From NCBI RefSeq assembly GCF_023923225.1, contig NZ_CP099489.1, positions 1,240,001-1,304,000 of the forward strand: a stretch of DNA of 64,000 nt. Reading direction: 5' to 3'. The stretch comes from Ornithinimicrobium faecis. GTDB taxonomy: Bacteria; Actinomycetota; Actinomycetes; Actinomycetales; Dermatophilaceae. Shown piece after piece: positions 26,601-34,241 of the stretch. Numbering within the stretch: the first letter of the stretch is position 1; the number at the start of each line of letters is the position of its first letter. The notes below the pieces were generated by a model. It saw nothing but the letters and a program-made list of their open reading frames with translations, had not been told where the DNA came from and made no database searches. A program made the translations under genes and the position numbers.

Positions 26601-28054
26601 CTGATCGGAACAACCGTGCGGTCATGGCCTTCGATGCGCAGGACGGGACGCTGATCGATGAGCAGTTCATCCCGCACTTCGACTATTCCGACGGGACGCT
26701 CTACACCCCCAGTCACGTGCTGGCCAACGCCGACAACACCGGATTCCTGCTCACCGACCAGATCAACAGCGTGGTCACGGAGTATGACCTGGACGGCAAC
26801 TATCGTGGCATCTTCGCACCCTCGCCAGCCGGTGAGGACAAGGCCATCATGCAGAACATCCGCGGCATGGCCTGGTCGCCACAGGGCACGCTCCTGGTGA
26901 CGGTGGCCACGAGTGACAACGCCAACTCGGTCGTCGAGTTCGACGCGGACGGTAACTACTTGGGTCACTTCATCGAGCCCGACCTCGGTGGTCTGGACGG
27001 CCCCTGGTTTGTGACCTTCCGGGACGAGGACGTGCTGGTGTCTGCGAGCGGAAGCGAGGCGGTCCACTCCTACAGCCTCGACGGGACGACCTCCAACGGG
27101 ACTTTCACCACGCAGATGCGCTGGCCCGAACAGTTGACGGAGACCGAGCAGGGCACCGTCCTGGCTGCCAACCTGTCCAGTGGACGGGACTTCCTGGATC
27201 GGGGGCTGTATGAGTTCAGTGCCGACGGTGAGCTCCTCGGCGGCTGGACGATCCCCGGCTCCACGTCCTATGCCGGTGTTCACCCGCTGGGCAACGGCAA
27301 CATCCTTGCGGCCACCGAGGACGGCGTCTTCGAGGTCAGTCGTGACGGGACGGTGGAGGCAGAGGTCGAGTCCGGTCGTGCGCGCTTCATCTCAGAGATC
27401 CAGATGCCCGACATGATGTCCTGCCAGACGCCCGACGAGGTGTCCTGGCTGGACGTCGACCCCGCGTCCGGGCAGACCGCCCGTGGTGAGGAGTCGGGTG
27501 TGCGGGTGCTGCTGGACAGCACGGGTCTAGCGGCGGGTGACCACGTGGCCAACCTCTGCGTGAGCACCGACGACCCGGCCACGCCCTATGTGCCGGTGGT
27601 GGTGACCATGACGGTCACGGGTCAGGTGTGTGACACCACGGTCAGCGGTGTCCACGACGGGCCGGTGACCGCGAGCAGCGGTCTGACCTGCCTGGCGGCG
27701 GGTGCTGAGGTGGCCGGTCCGGTGACCGTGCGCGGGGGCAGCCTGTTTGCCGATGACGTCACCATCGAGGGTCCGCTCTCGGGCAACCGCGCCAAGGGCG
27801 TGGAGATCACTGACTCGAGCGTCAACGGTGCCCTCACCCTGATGGCTGTGACTGATCGGATCAGCGTCGACGGCAACCAGGTCTCGGGTCCGACCACGCT
27901 GCAGCGCAACTCGACCGGCGACGTGCCGATCCTCCTGGCGGACAACGCGATCGACGGTCCGTTGACCTGCCGGAGCAACACCCCACCGCCAACCAATGAC
28001 GGGCGCCCCAACGAGGTGCAGGGCACACGATCGGGGCAGTGCTCCGAACTGTGA
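23636..28054 (+). CDS. Large secreted subtilisin-family (S8) serine protease
   Basis: 1472 residues with a signal peptide and an inhibitor-I9-like propeptide (LYIVRLEQAPL..., about 75-180). The S8 catalytic domain has Asp230 (GMLDTGVNFEHP), His296 (NGHGSHTG) and Ser623 (GTSMSSPHG). A PA domain is inserted between His and Ser (CEDFPAGVFDGALALIERGGCDF). The second half holds two or three immunoglobulin-like 'choice-of-anchor' repeats (VTVSNEGGAPMEWAL), then a beta-propeller-like region (residues about 970-1260). A Cys-bounded C-terminal module (CDTTVSG...LTCLAAGAEVAGPVTVRGG) is probably a beta-solenoid. No LPXTG or sortase signal. Probably a wall-associated or released protease. Confidence 0.93.
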   Translation: MPAQRSRSRVAASLALALGVTIAAPQIAQSRVVDDVTDAPSTNASRMPTAGSASAAPEGDSEAAATEGRAAGAGTAEEMPESATGLYIVRLEQAPLATYDGGVEGLAATNPQVTGEARLDATSQDSRDYLQHLAEAQEEAGLQIESLLGRDVQIADHYTHALNGLALELSAEEAAALVDQVGIVAVEPDQQWELDTDVSNDIINSPAIWAGETGSEIGTLGEGVIVGMLDTGVNFEHPSFAATDGEGYTHTNPYGSGTYVGVCATDDPKHEDLCNDKLIGAYNFTGTGSATDDNGHGSHTGSTMAGNQHTAVFDVGADTYELPVSGVAPHANVISYKVCSFLCSSTASVAAVEQAIIDGTDVLNYSISGPDNPWNNSVDLAFLSAAESGIYVAASAGNDGPGAGTVAKTAPWNAAVAATNSPRLIAHDVSVTGPTPVPEHVIGLAGVPGSGPGVTSPIEAEIKEASVVDPGNGGGCEDFPAGVFDGALALIERGGCDFSAKVGNAADAGGLGVIMVNQFPGPPVVMGGLENTDIPAVMVANGEGTGLREFVVEHPGATVTLDSGSVLTMTPQWSTMVADFSSRGPSDFDLLAPTFAAPGRNILAATMASDEDASTYEFMQGTSMSSPHGAGAGALLRGLHDDWSPVMIRSALASTANPEGMVKDDGTTPADPYDVGSGLVDLDAAGRVGLVMDESIEDFEAADPELGGDPKTLNLPAFVDQNCLDTCSWTREVTNVADVVTAYSTSVTPPQGVTMTVEPATFSIEPGATQTITVTADVGSLTGGAAIFGDVQVTTDGTHAGGAEIADVHYPVVLVKGEAEILLEPTELTTLLGVDEQEAHTVTVSNEGGAPMEWALDQGGDCALPAWVSVDPTSGNIPAGESQDLTVTFDSSDMAGGDYAGSLCVTSNDPHTPVATVTLALEVVEIPVVAVSAEELSTIQPAGTVTSEPLTIGNTGYGVLDWTFEDADAGPSDERIEQLREGVLLAPNSDRNNRAVMAFDAQDGTLIDEQFIPHFDYSDGTLYTPSHVLANADNTGFLLTDQINSVVTEYDLDGNYRGIFAPSPAGEDKAIMQNIRGMAWSPQGTLLVTVATSDNANSVVEFDADGNYLGHFIEPDLGGLDGPWFVTFRDEDVLVSASGSEAVHSYSLDGTTSNGTFTTQMRWPEQLTETEQGTVLAANLSSGRDFLDRGLYEFSADGELLGGWTIPGSTSYAGVHPLGNGNILAATEDGVFEVSRDGTVEAEVESGRARFISEIQMPDMMSCQTPDEVSWLDVDPASGQTARGEESGVRVLLDSTGLAAGDHVANLCVSTDDPATPYVPVVVTMTVTGQVCDTTVSGVHDGPVTASSGLTCLAAGAEVAGPVTVRGGSLFADDVTIEGPLSGNRAKGVEITDSSVNGALTLMAVTDRISVDGNQVSGPTTLQRNSTGDVPILLADNAIDGPLTCRSNTPPPTNDGRPNEVQGTRSGQCSEL

Positions 28055-28114
28055 CCTGACGCTGGCCCGTCGTTCCGGCGCGGGCTGTCGGCGTGCGTGA
28101 GTAGCGTGGCGGAG

Positions 28115-28630
28115 ATGAAGGAGACACCAGAAGAGATCGCGGCGCTCCAGGAACTGATGGACGCGTCGAGGGCGGGCAGCACAAGTCACCTGCGGGAGAT
28201 CATCAGTGGTGATCACCTGCTGACCGCTGCGCAGGTGGTGGGTGCGCTCGAGGGCATGCGGGTGTTGAGCCTGGCGACCGTGACAGCACGCGGTGAGCCA
28301 CGGGTCAGCGCCGTGGACGGACACTTCCTGCACGGGCAGTGGACCTTTGGCACCGATGGCCGCGCGGCCAAGGCCAAGCACCTGGAGGCGCGGCCGTCGG
28401 TCAGCCTCGCCCATGTCGACGGGGAGCGTCTCGGTGTCTTCTGCCACGGGCAGGCGATCCGACTCAGCCCCGGTGACCCGGAGTGGGAGGAGACGATCGC
28501 GCACTGGACTGCGCACTACGAGGAGGATCCGACCACGTGGGGTGCGGACATCAGGATGTTTCGGGTGGAGCCCACGTGGATGGTGGGCTACGGCACGGTG
28601 GACGAGCCGACAGCTGACGAAGCGGACTGA
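28115..28630 (+). CDS. Pyridoxamine 5'-phosphate oxidase-family (FMN/F420 split-barrel) protein
   Basis: Split beta-barrel flavin-binding fold: LSLATVTARGEPRVSAVDGHFLHGQWTFGT, then KAKHLEARPSVSLAHVDGERLGVFCHGQA and the C-terminal FRVEPTWMVGYG. The family binds FMN or F420 and reduces small molecules; the substrate is unknown. The ATG at 28115 is preceded by GGCGGAG, but a GTG at 28097 in frame is also possible. Single-gene unit followed by a strong hairpin. Confidence 0.8.
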   Translation: MKETPEEIAALQELMDASRAGSTSHLREIISGDHLLTAAQVVGALEGMRVLSLATVTARGEPRVSAVDGHFLHGQWTFGTDGRAAKAKHLEARPSVSLAHVDGERLGVFCHGQAIRLSPGDPEWEETIAHWTAHYEEDPTTWGADIRMFRVEPTWMVGYGTVDEPTADEAD

Positions 28631-28700
28631 GCTCCGGTTGGTGACGGTGCTGCAATGTTGGCGCTGTCGTGACGGTGCTCCTGGGGGTGGCACCCGGACC

Positions 28701-28737
28701 ACGGGTGGATGAGTCATCCTGTGACTCATCCACCCGT
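28701..28737 (+). terminator. 37-bp perfect palindrome, repeat family copy 1
   Basis: ACGGGTGGATGAGTCA, five bases, TGACTCATCCACCCGT: a perfect 16-bp stem between two same-strand genes. The same stem recurs at 41915-41951 with a different loop. Position fits a terminator for the oxidase-family gene. Confidence 0.75.
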
Positions 28738-28853
28738 CTCCCCGGTGCGCCGGTTCGCCGACCACGTTAGCGGGGCACCAGGGGCCGCCCAGGTTCATCA
28801 ACGCCCAGGTCCATCAACCCCGTTCACCGGGCGCACGGCGTAGCGTCAGGGGC

Positions 28854-30236
28854 ATGACGGAGTCGCTACATACAGAGTCGCTGCACACAGAAGTCCTAGT
28901 CATTGGTTGGGGCAAGGCAGGCAAGACCCTGGCCGGCGCGCTCGGGCGGGCCGGGAGGAGCGTGACCCTGGTCGAGCAGTCCGCCGACATGATCGGGGGC
29001 ACCTGCATCAACATCGGCTGCGTGCCCACCAAGACACTGGTCCACAGCGCCGAGGTGCGGCGTGAGGGGGATGACCCCTCGGCATACTTCCGCAGTGCGG
29101 TTGAGCGCCGTGACACCCTGATCGGCAAGCTCAACGCCGCCAACAAGGCCATGCTCGAGCCGGTCAAGCAGGTGCGCCTGGTTGTCGGATCGGTGGCGGA
29201 GTTCACTGGGCCACGCGCGGTGCGGGTGACGGGTGGGGAGGACGAGCTCGAGATCACGGCCGACACGGTCATCATCAACACCGGTGCGTTGCCCCGGCCG
29301 CTGGATGTGCCCGGCGCCGACGGGCCGCGGGTGCACGACTCGACCTCGATCCAGCACGTCGACCCACTGCCGGCTCGGCTGGCGATCGTCGGGGGAGGAC
29401 CGATCGCGCTGGAGTTCGCCAGCATGTTTGCGCAGTTCGGCAGCGAGGTCACCATCCTGGAGCGCGGCGAGCGGATCCTGCGCGGCGAGGACGAGGATGT
29501 CGGCGACTCGGTGCGCGCTGCCCTCGAGGACCAGGGCGTGCGGATCACGACCGGCGTCGAGGCGACCGCTCTGGAGGACGACGGCACCCAGGTCACGGTG
29601 CAGACCACGGGTGAGCCCGTGGTGGCCGATGCCGTGCTCGTCGCGGTCGGGCGCGTCCCCGCGACCGAGGGGCTCGGACTGGCGGCCGCTGGCGTCGAGG
29701 TGGGAGACGGCGGCAAGGTTGTGGTCGACGACCTGCTGCGGGCCAGCGCCGCGGACGTGTGGGCTGTCGGTGACGTCAACGGCGGGCCGCAGCAGACCTA
29801 TGTCTCCTATGACGACCACCGCATCGTGCTCAGCCAGCTCACCGGCGACGGCTCGCGCTCCCGCGCCGACCGGGTCGCCGTGCCCACGACCATCTTCCTG
29901 ACGCCTCCGCTGGGCCGGGTCGGTCTGTCCGAGAGCGAGGCCGCAGAGGCGGGTCGCACCGTCGATGTCTATGCCAAGCCGGTGGCCAAGATCGCCGTCA
30001 TGCCCCGCCCCAAGACGCTGGGGGAGACCCACGGGCTCATCAAGTTTGTCGTGGACGCCGAGACCGACGAGATCCTCGGTGCTGCCCTGCACACGGTGGA
30101 CGCCCAGGAGTTGATCAACCTGGTCGCGCTCGCGATGCGGACCGGCACCACCCGTCAGCAGCTGCTCGACGGCATCTGGACCCACCCGTCGAGCACCGAG
30201 GCGCTCAACGAGGTGCTGGCCCCACCGCGCGACTGA
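28854..30236 (+). CDS. RclA/mercuric-reductase-like flavoprotein disulfide reductase
   Basis: Pyridine nucleotide-disulfide oxidoreductase: FAD-binding VLVIGWGKAGKTLAGAL, redox-active GGTCINIGCVPTKTL (Cys pair spaced by four), NAD-binding AIVGGGPIALEFASMFAQFG, second FAD motif DVWAVGDVNGG and dimerisation-domain HPSSTEALNE. The WGKAGKT start and CINIGC pair resemble RclA/YkgC, linked to reactive chlorine and copper stress. The classic C-terminal His-Pro-Thr of lipoamide dehydrogenase is HPS here. The N-terminus contains an imperfect 15-nt duplication (ESLHTESLHT). Confidence 0.85.
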   Translation: MTESLHTESLHTEVLVIGWGKAGKTLAGALGRAGRSVTLVEQSADMIGGTCINIGCVPTKTLVHSAEVRREGDDPSAYFRSAVERRDTLIGKLNAANKAMLEPVKQVRLVVGSVAEFTGPRAVRVTGGEDELEITADTVIINTGALPRPLDVPGADGPRVHDSTSIQHVDPLPARLAIVGGGPIALEFASMFAQFGSEVTILERGERILRGEDEDVGDSVRAALEDQGVRITTGVEATALEDDGTQVTVQTTGEPVVADAVLVAVGRVPATEGLGLAAAGVEVGDGGKVVVDDLLRASAADVWAVGDVNGGPQQTYVSYDDHRIVLSQLTGDGSRSRADRVAVPTTIFLTPPLGRVGLSESEAAEAGRTVDVYAKPVAKIAVMPRPKTLGETHGLIKFVVDAETDEILGAALHTVDAQELINLVALAMRTGTTRQQLLDGIWTHPSSTEALNEVLAPPRD

Positions 30237-30260
30237 GCGGGCTGGGCTCCCGAGCAGGAC

Positions 30261-30617
30261 TCACGGCGCCAGCAGGACGAGGACCAGGCCAGCACCACCC
30301 ACGGCGAGCAGCAGCGCCACGAGGGCCAGCAGTTCGCCCGGCCGCACCTCCAGGGCGTCCGAGTGGATGCCCCGCACGCTGGTGTTGATGCGGCGGTTGT
30401 GGGTCACGCTGATGGTCAGGGCGCAGACCAGAGTGAGCGCGGGCAGCGCCAGGACCGCCAGGCCATAGTGCGGCGCCCACCGCAGGAAGATCGCGCTCAC
30501 CGTCACCAGCGCCAGGCTCGTGCGACTCCACCCCAGGGTCGTCCGCTCCGGCTGCAGCCCACGGTCCAGGTCGGCTGCCGTGGTGGCCCGAGGCTGTGGG
30601 CGGGGACGCCAGGTCAT
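30261..30617 (-). CDS. DUF202-family membrane protein (second of a pair)
   Basis: 118 residues: LDRGLQPERTTLGWSRTSLALVTVSAIFLRW matches the DUF202 signature (E-R-T-xLxWxRTxLAL), with three transmembrane segments. It overlaps the upstream DUF202 gene by 4 nt. YidH/YidG-type pairs of this kind are common; function unknown. Confidence 0.82.
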   Translation of the reverse strand: MTWRPRPQPRATTAADLDRGLQPERTTLGWSRTSLALVTVSAIFLRWAPHYGLAVLALPALTLVCALTISVTHNRRINTSVRGIHSDALEVRPGELLALVALLLAVGGAGLVLVLLAP

Positions 30618-30988
30618 GGCGCGGTGAAGAGGATGAAGACCAGCAGGACTGCGGCGCTGATCGCTCCGCCGACCCCCAGGACGGGAGCGATGAGCGGCAG
30701 CGGGAGCGGCCTGGAGTGACGCATCGCCCGCTCCACGCCCAGCCACCGCATGAAAGCACCACCACTGACAAACATGCCCAGCATGATGAGCAGCACGGCG
30801 ATGCCCTTGCGCACCGTCGGCTCAAAGATGTCGACCGCAAACGCCTCGACCGCGATCCCACCGGCGAGCAGCGCCAGCGCGGTCCGGATCCAGGCCAGGA
30901 AGGTCCGCTCGTTGGCCAACGAGAAGCGGGGGTCCGGCTCATCGCCACCTGGCAGCAGGCGCTGCGCGAGCCAACTCCGGTTGTCCAT
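30614..30988 (-). CDS. DUF202-family (YidH-like) membrane protein
   Basis: 124 residues with PDPRFSLANERTFLAWIRTALALLAGGIAVEAFAV, the YidH/DUF202 core, and three transmembrane segments. First gene of a two-gene operon encoding presumed partner subunits. Confidence 0.85.
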   Translation of the reverse strand: MDNRSWLAQRLLPGGDEPDPRFSLANERTFLAWIRTALALLAGGIAVEAFAVDIFEPTVRKGIAVLLIMLGMFVSGGAFMRWLGVERAMRHSRPLPLPLIAPVLGVGGAISAAVLLVFILFTAP

Positions 30989-31059
30989 GGCGCCAGTCCA
31001 CCACGGACCCGGCTCGTCCGCCCATCCGGTGTGCGACAGGCACCAGCCGTCGTATGCCG

Positions 31060-31584
31060 TCAGCTGGCCAGCGCGTCGACGAAGGCTTGGTGGATGGCTG
31101 GGCCAAAGAGCACGAACCTCACCACGTCGAGTTGACCGGGGTGGTCGTGGACCCAGGACCGCACCGTCGCGACCGCGATGTCAGCCACCTCGTCGGCGTC
31201 CCAGCCATAGACCCCCGCCGAGATGGCAGGGAAGGCCACCGACCGCGCGCCAACCTCGGACGCGACGTCCAGGCTCCTCGAGAAGCAGCTGGCCAGCAGG
31301 GCCGGGTCGGTCTGGCCGCGGTGCCGGTTCGGGCCGACGGTGTGGATCACCCACCGCGCGGGCAGGTCACCGGCGCCGGTCGCGACGGCCTCACCGACCG
31401 GCAACCCGTCGTGCCAGCGCCCGGCCCGCAGCCGCCGGCACTCCTCGAGCAGCTCTGGCCCCGCAGCGGCGTGAATCGCCCCGTCAACACCACCGCCGCC
31501 GAGCAGCAGGGAGTTGGCCGCATTGACGATGGCGTCCACACGCTCGGTGGTGATGTCGCCCTGGACCGCCTCAACCTCAGTCAT
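31060..31584 (-). CDS. Macrodomain protein, O-acetyl-ADP-ribose deacetylase type
   Basis: 174-residue macrodomain of the YmdB/MacroD type: VEAVQGDITTERVDAIVNAANSLLLGGGGVDGAIHAAAG carries the GDIT, NAAN and GGGVDGAIH motifs, and the later loop FPAISAGVYGWDADEVADIA binds ADP-ribose. It likely hydrolyses ADP-ribose esters or protein ADP-ribosylation. Stand-alone gene with no partner transferase or NAD-consuming toxin nearby. Confidence 0.93.
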   Translation of the reverse strand: MTEVEAVQGDITTERVDAIVNAANSLLLGGGGVDGAIHAAAGPELLEECRRLRAGRWHDGLPVGEAVATGAGDLPARWVIHTVGPNRHRGQTDPALLASCFSRSLDVASEVGARSVAFPAISAGVYGWDADEVADIAVATVRSWVHDHPGQLDVVRFVLFGPAIHQAFVDALAS

Positions 31585-31621
31585 GCCGTCATCATGCCAA
31601 CCACCGCGGACCCAGAACGGG

Positions 31622-31691
31622 TGACCATGAGATGAGGACCATGCCTTTTCGGGCAGCGGCGCGAGGAAGCAAGGTCACATTCCCAAGGTCA
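31622..31691. repeat. 70-bp palindromic repeat element, copy B
   Basis: On the minus strand it starts TGACCTTGGGAATG and matches copy A (23471-23540) end to end without a length change. The first arm is almost identical, while the second arm is diverged. It sits between two minus-strand genes and overlaps the acetyltransferase stop codon by 3 nt. Confidence 0.65.
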
Positions 31692-32282
31692 GGAGCGGGC
31701 GGCTTCCCAGTCGCTGCGCAGCTGGCCCATGATGATCGCGTCGAACCGCTCGCCGTCGAACTCGAAGGCCTCGCGCCGGGTCCCCTCGACGACGAAGCCA
31801 GCCTTCTCGTAGACCCGCTGGGCCCGCGGGTTGAACGCATAGACCTCCAGATCGATGCGGTGCAGCGGCAGGTGGGTGAACGCATAGTCGATCAACAGCC
31901 GCGTCGCCTCGCTGCCCAGCCCGCGGTCGCGTCCGCCAGGCCCGAAGAGCGTGCGGTAGTTGCAGGTGCGGTCGCCCTCGTCCCACTCGTTCAGCACGAC
32001 CTCGCCGACGACCTGTCCGCTCGCGTTGTCGACCACCATCAGGTCCAGGCGATCCGGCTGGTCGTTGCGCGTGGTGTACCACTCCCGCAGCGGCCCGATC
32101 TCGGGCTCCTCGGCTGCCTCGATCTCGGCCGTGCTGTGCACACTGCCGGTGAATCGGAGCAGGTCAGGGTCAGTCAGTATGCCGACCATCACCTGAACGT
32201 CCTCCGGCTCCACTGGCCGCAGGGTCACCAGATCCCCGGTGAGGGTGGGTTTGTCGGAGAAGGTCCGGTCCTGAGTGGCCAT
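31689..32282 (-). CDS. GNAT-family N-acetyltransferase (RimJ/RimL-like)
   Basis: 197 residues: VTLRPVEPEDVQVMVGILTDPDLLRFTG opens the fold, GPGGRDRGLGSEATRLLIDYAF is the acetyl-CoA loop, and LHRIDLEVYAFNPRAQRVYEKAGFVVEGTRR is the RimJ/RimL end motif. Likely acetylates a small molecule or protein N-terminus. Its stop lies within the 70-bp repeat element copy B. Confidence 0.88.
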   Translation of the reverse strand: MATQDRTFSDKPTLTGDLVTLRPVEPEDVQVMVGILTDPDLLRFTGSVHSTAEIEAAEEPEIGPLREWYTTRNDQPDRLDLMVVDNASGQVVGEVVLNEWDEGDRTCNYRTLFGPGGRDRGLGSEATRLLIDYAFTHLPLHRIDLEVYAFNPRAQRVYEKAGFVVEGTRREAFEFDGERFDAIIMGQLRSDWEAARS

Positions 32283-32409
32283 GACCCCACCCTCACAGGA
32301 TCTGCCTGTAGACAGCCAACGCTTTTTCTGGGCAGCCGTAGGTAAATTGGATGTGTGGGTCTAATGACGAGTGAAGCGGATCGAGCCCGGAACCTTGCCC
32401 TCCTGGACG

Positions 32410-32772
32410 TCAGCGGATGGTCGCGGCCACGCGGCGGTCGCGCCAGAGTTGGATGAGGACGGCGATCCCGGCGAGGACCGGCAGGGCGCTCACGAGGCCG
32501 AGTGATGTCGGGCCGATGACGTCATAGGCCTCACCGCCGGTGCTCAGTGTGATCCCGGCAGTCACCACGCCGAGCGCGAGCCAGGTGGCGGCGAACCACA
32601 GGGCCCAGCGCTTGCGTCGGCGGACCGCCCAGATCGAGGAGATCCACCCGAGGGCACCAAGGACTCCGGTGCCGACCAGCCAGCCGATGATCGCGGTGCG
32701 TTCCGTCGAGACCGTGTTCGCGTCCCACTGCGGATAGGCCTCGCGCACGTGGTTGGCCACGCTGTAGAACAT
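32410..32772 (-). CDS. Small membrane protein, function unknown
   Basis: 120 residues starting MFYSVANHVREAYPQWD, then three hydrophobic helices (IIGWLVGTGVLGALGWISSIW; ALWFAATWLALGVVTAGITL; LGLVSALPVLAGIAVLIQLW) separated by a VRRRKRW basic loop. Divergent from the TetR-type gene with only 24 bp between start codons, so it is the probable target of that regulator. Confidence 0.65.
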   Translation of the reverse strand: MFYSVANHVREAYPQWDANTVSTERTAIIGWLVGTGVLGALGWISSIWAVRRRKRWALWFAATWLALGVVTAGITLSTGGEAYDVIGPTSLGLVSALPVLAGIAVLIQLWRDRRVAATIR

Positions 32773-32796
32773 GCAACACGATTCTTGGAGACAGTC

Positions 32797-33467
32797 ATGA
32801 CGGGACCTCGATCCCGTGGGCAGCACGCGGGGCTGACGAGGGAGGTGGTGCTGGCCACGGCCGTTGAACTCGTCGACGAGCACGGTCTGGCGGCACTGTC
32901 GATGCGACGGCTGGGGGGCGAGCTCGGGGTGGAGGCGATGGCGCTCTATCACCACGTGGGCAGCAAGGAGGAGCTGCTGGACGGGCTGGTGGAGCACCTG
33001 TTTGCGGAGGTGATGTCGGCGCCCGGCCGTAAGGCAGAGGGCGGGCACTCAGACGACGAGAAGACCTGGCGGCCGGTGCTGCGGACCTTCGCGCGCACCA
33101 TGGTGGAGATCCTGTTGGCGCACCCGAACCTGGTGCCGGTCGTGCTCTCCCGACCAGCGACCACGCCGCAGGTGCACGGGCTCCTCGAGGAGTTGCTCGG
33201 TGCGCTGCGTGACGCGGGCCTCCAACCTGGCCAGGCCCTGGACCTGATCTATGCCGTGATCAGCCTGGTCCTCTCCCATGTCGCGACCGGCGGCGACTCG
33301 GGCAACAGCTCGGCCGCCCGCCGCCAGGTCTGAGCGCCCAGGACCTGAGTGACTTCCCGCTCCTGGAGCAGGCTGCGCGCGAGGAGAGCGACCACAGGTC
33401 GGACCCGTTCGAGGCGACGCTGGAGGCGCTGTTTGCCTGGTTTGACCCCGAGGTGTCCGTGGTCTGA
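32797..33467 (+). pseudogene. TetR-family transcriptional regulator, frameshifted in the C-terminal domain
   Basis: The DNA-binding half is intact (LTREVVLATAVELVDEHGLAALSMRRLGGELGVEAMALYHHVGSKEELLD), as in TetR/ActII-type regulators with a TetR_C domain. The frame ends at TGA 33331 after ..SSAARRQV. The following sequence in the next frame, SAQDLSDFPLLEQAA..., has the family's C-terminal helix pattern and runs to TGA 33465. A single missing C (GTC-CTG read as GTC-TGA) restores the frame. ATG at 32797 with TTGGAG upstream. It may be a recent inactivation, a truncated but functional repressor, or a sequencing error. Confidence 0.7.
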
Positions 33468-33494
33468 AAAAGCTCGGCCCACCGGTCGCCAAGA

Positions 33495-33523
33495 CCTTTT
33501 TTCAGGCGTAGTGTGAAAAAAGG
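33495..33523. promoter_or_regulatory. Perfect inverted repeat upstream of a hypothetical gene
   Basis: CCTTTTTTCA, nine bases, TGAAAAAAGG: a perfect 10-bp inverted repeat, 18 nt before the next start codon and 5 nt ahead of its ribosome site. It could be an operator or the terminator of the TetR-type gene. Confidence 0.5.
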
Positions 33524-33541
33524 CAGACAGGAGGTCGCGCC

Positions 33542-34141
33542 ATGAAATCAAGGAGCATCATCGCGGTCCAGGAGTGGCCGCACGAGAGCCGCAGAGCGGC
33601 AGAGCTGGTGATCAAGGCATTCGGCGAACCCAACGAGGTCAGCGCCACCGAATTGACCTGGCACCACGCAGTGCCGTGGAAGCGGGTCGTGGCCACCGAG
33701 TGGTTCGAGAGTCACAACTTCCCGGTGCCACACGTCGACTGCATCGAGTGCGTCATCGACTATGCGGTGCCCCCGGAGAAGATGAGCGAGTTGGCGCACT
33801 TCGACGGCAGCATCCGGGTCGATCGCACGGCCGGAGAGGTGTCGGTGCGCTGTCGCAGCATCGCCAGCAACACTCTCAAGCTGAACCTCGTGCACGACAT
33901 CGTGACCGGCAAGCGCACGGCACAGGAAGCGCGTGATTATCACGTCAAGGAAGTCCTTGACGCAACGCGCGGCGAGCCCACGCCCTATCGCAAGCACCTG
34001 CGGATCCCACCGCAGGGGGACACCAAGGATCCTGGTGAGCAGGTCCTCACCGAGGAGGAACTTCGCACCATGGCCGACAGTGACGTCTCGCTGATCGCAC
34101 CGCTGGCCCTGGCCCGGCAGTCCGCGCCCCGTCACCCCTGA
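33542..34141 (+). CDS. Hypothetical cytoplasmic protein
   Basis: 199 residues, no signal peptide or membrane segment. An excellent AGGAGGT ribosome site precedes the ATG. A possible metal site is the HVDCIECVIDY segment. The C-terminal part has charged helices (DPGEQVLTEEELRTM). I do not recognise a family. It is a single gene behind a strong inverted repeat. Confidence 0.7.
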   Translation: MKSRSIIAVQEWPHESRRAAELVIKAFGEPNEVSATELTWHHAVPWKRVVATEWFESHNFPVPHVDCIECVIDYAVPPEKMSELAHFDGSIRVDRTAGEVSVRCRSIASNTLKLNLVHDIVTGKRTAQEARDYHVKEVLDATRGEPTPYRKHLRIPPQGDTKDPGEQVLTEEELRTMADSDVSLIAPLALARQSAPRHP

Positions 34142-34241
34142 GCGGTTGAGGATCCGGATCCGCGACTGAGTGACCGAGGGAGAGTCGGCTCTCAGGGAGA
34201 GCCGGCCCCTCGGCATACGGCTCCTGGTCTGGCCCGCTCGG

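Noticed and set aside
23546..27283. A 1245-codon open frame on the minus strand
   Set aside because: It is antisense to the subtilase, has no recognisable domain and His/Arg/Gly/Gln-rich composition typical of a shadow frame in GC-rich DNA.
31060..31584. Macrodomain as part of an ADP-ribosylation toxin-antitoxin (DarTG-like) system
   Set aside because: No DarT-like transferase gene is adjacent; the protein looks like a stand-alone O-acetyl-ADP-ribose deacetylase.
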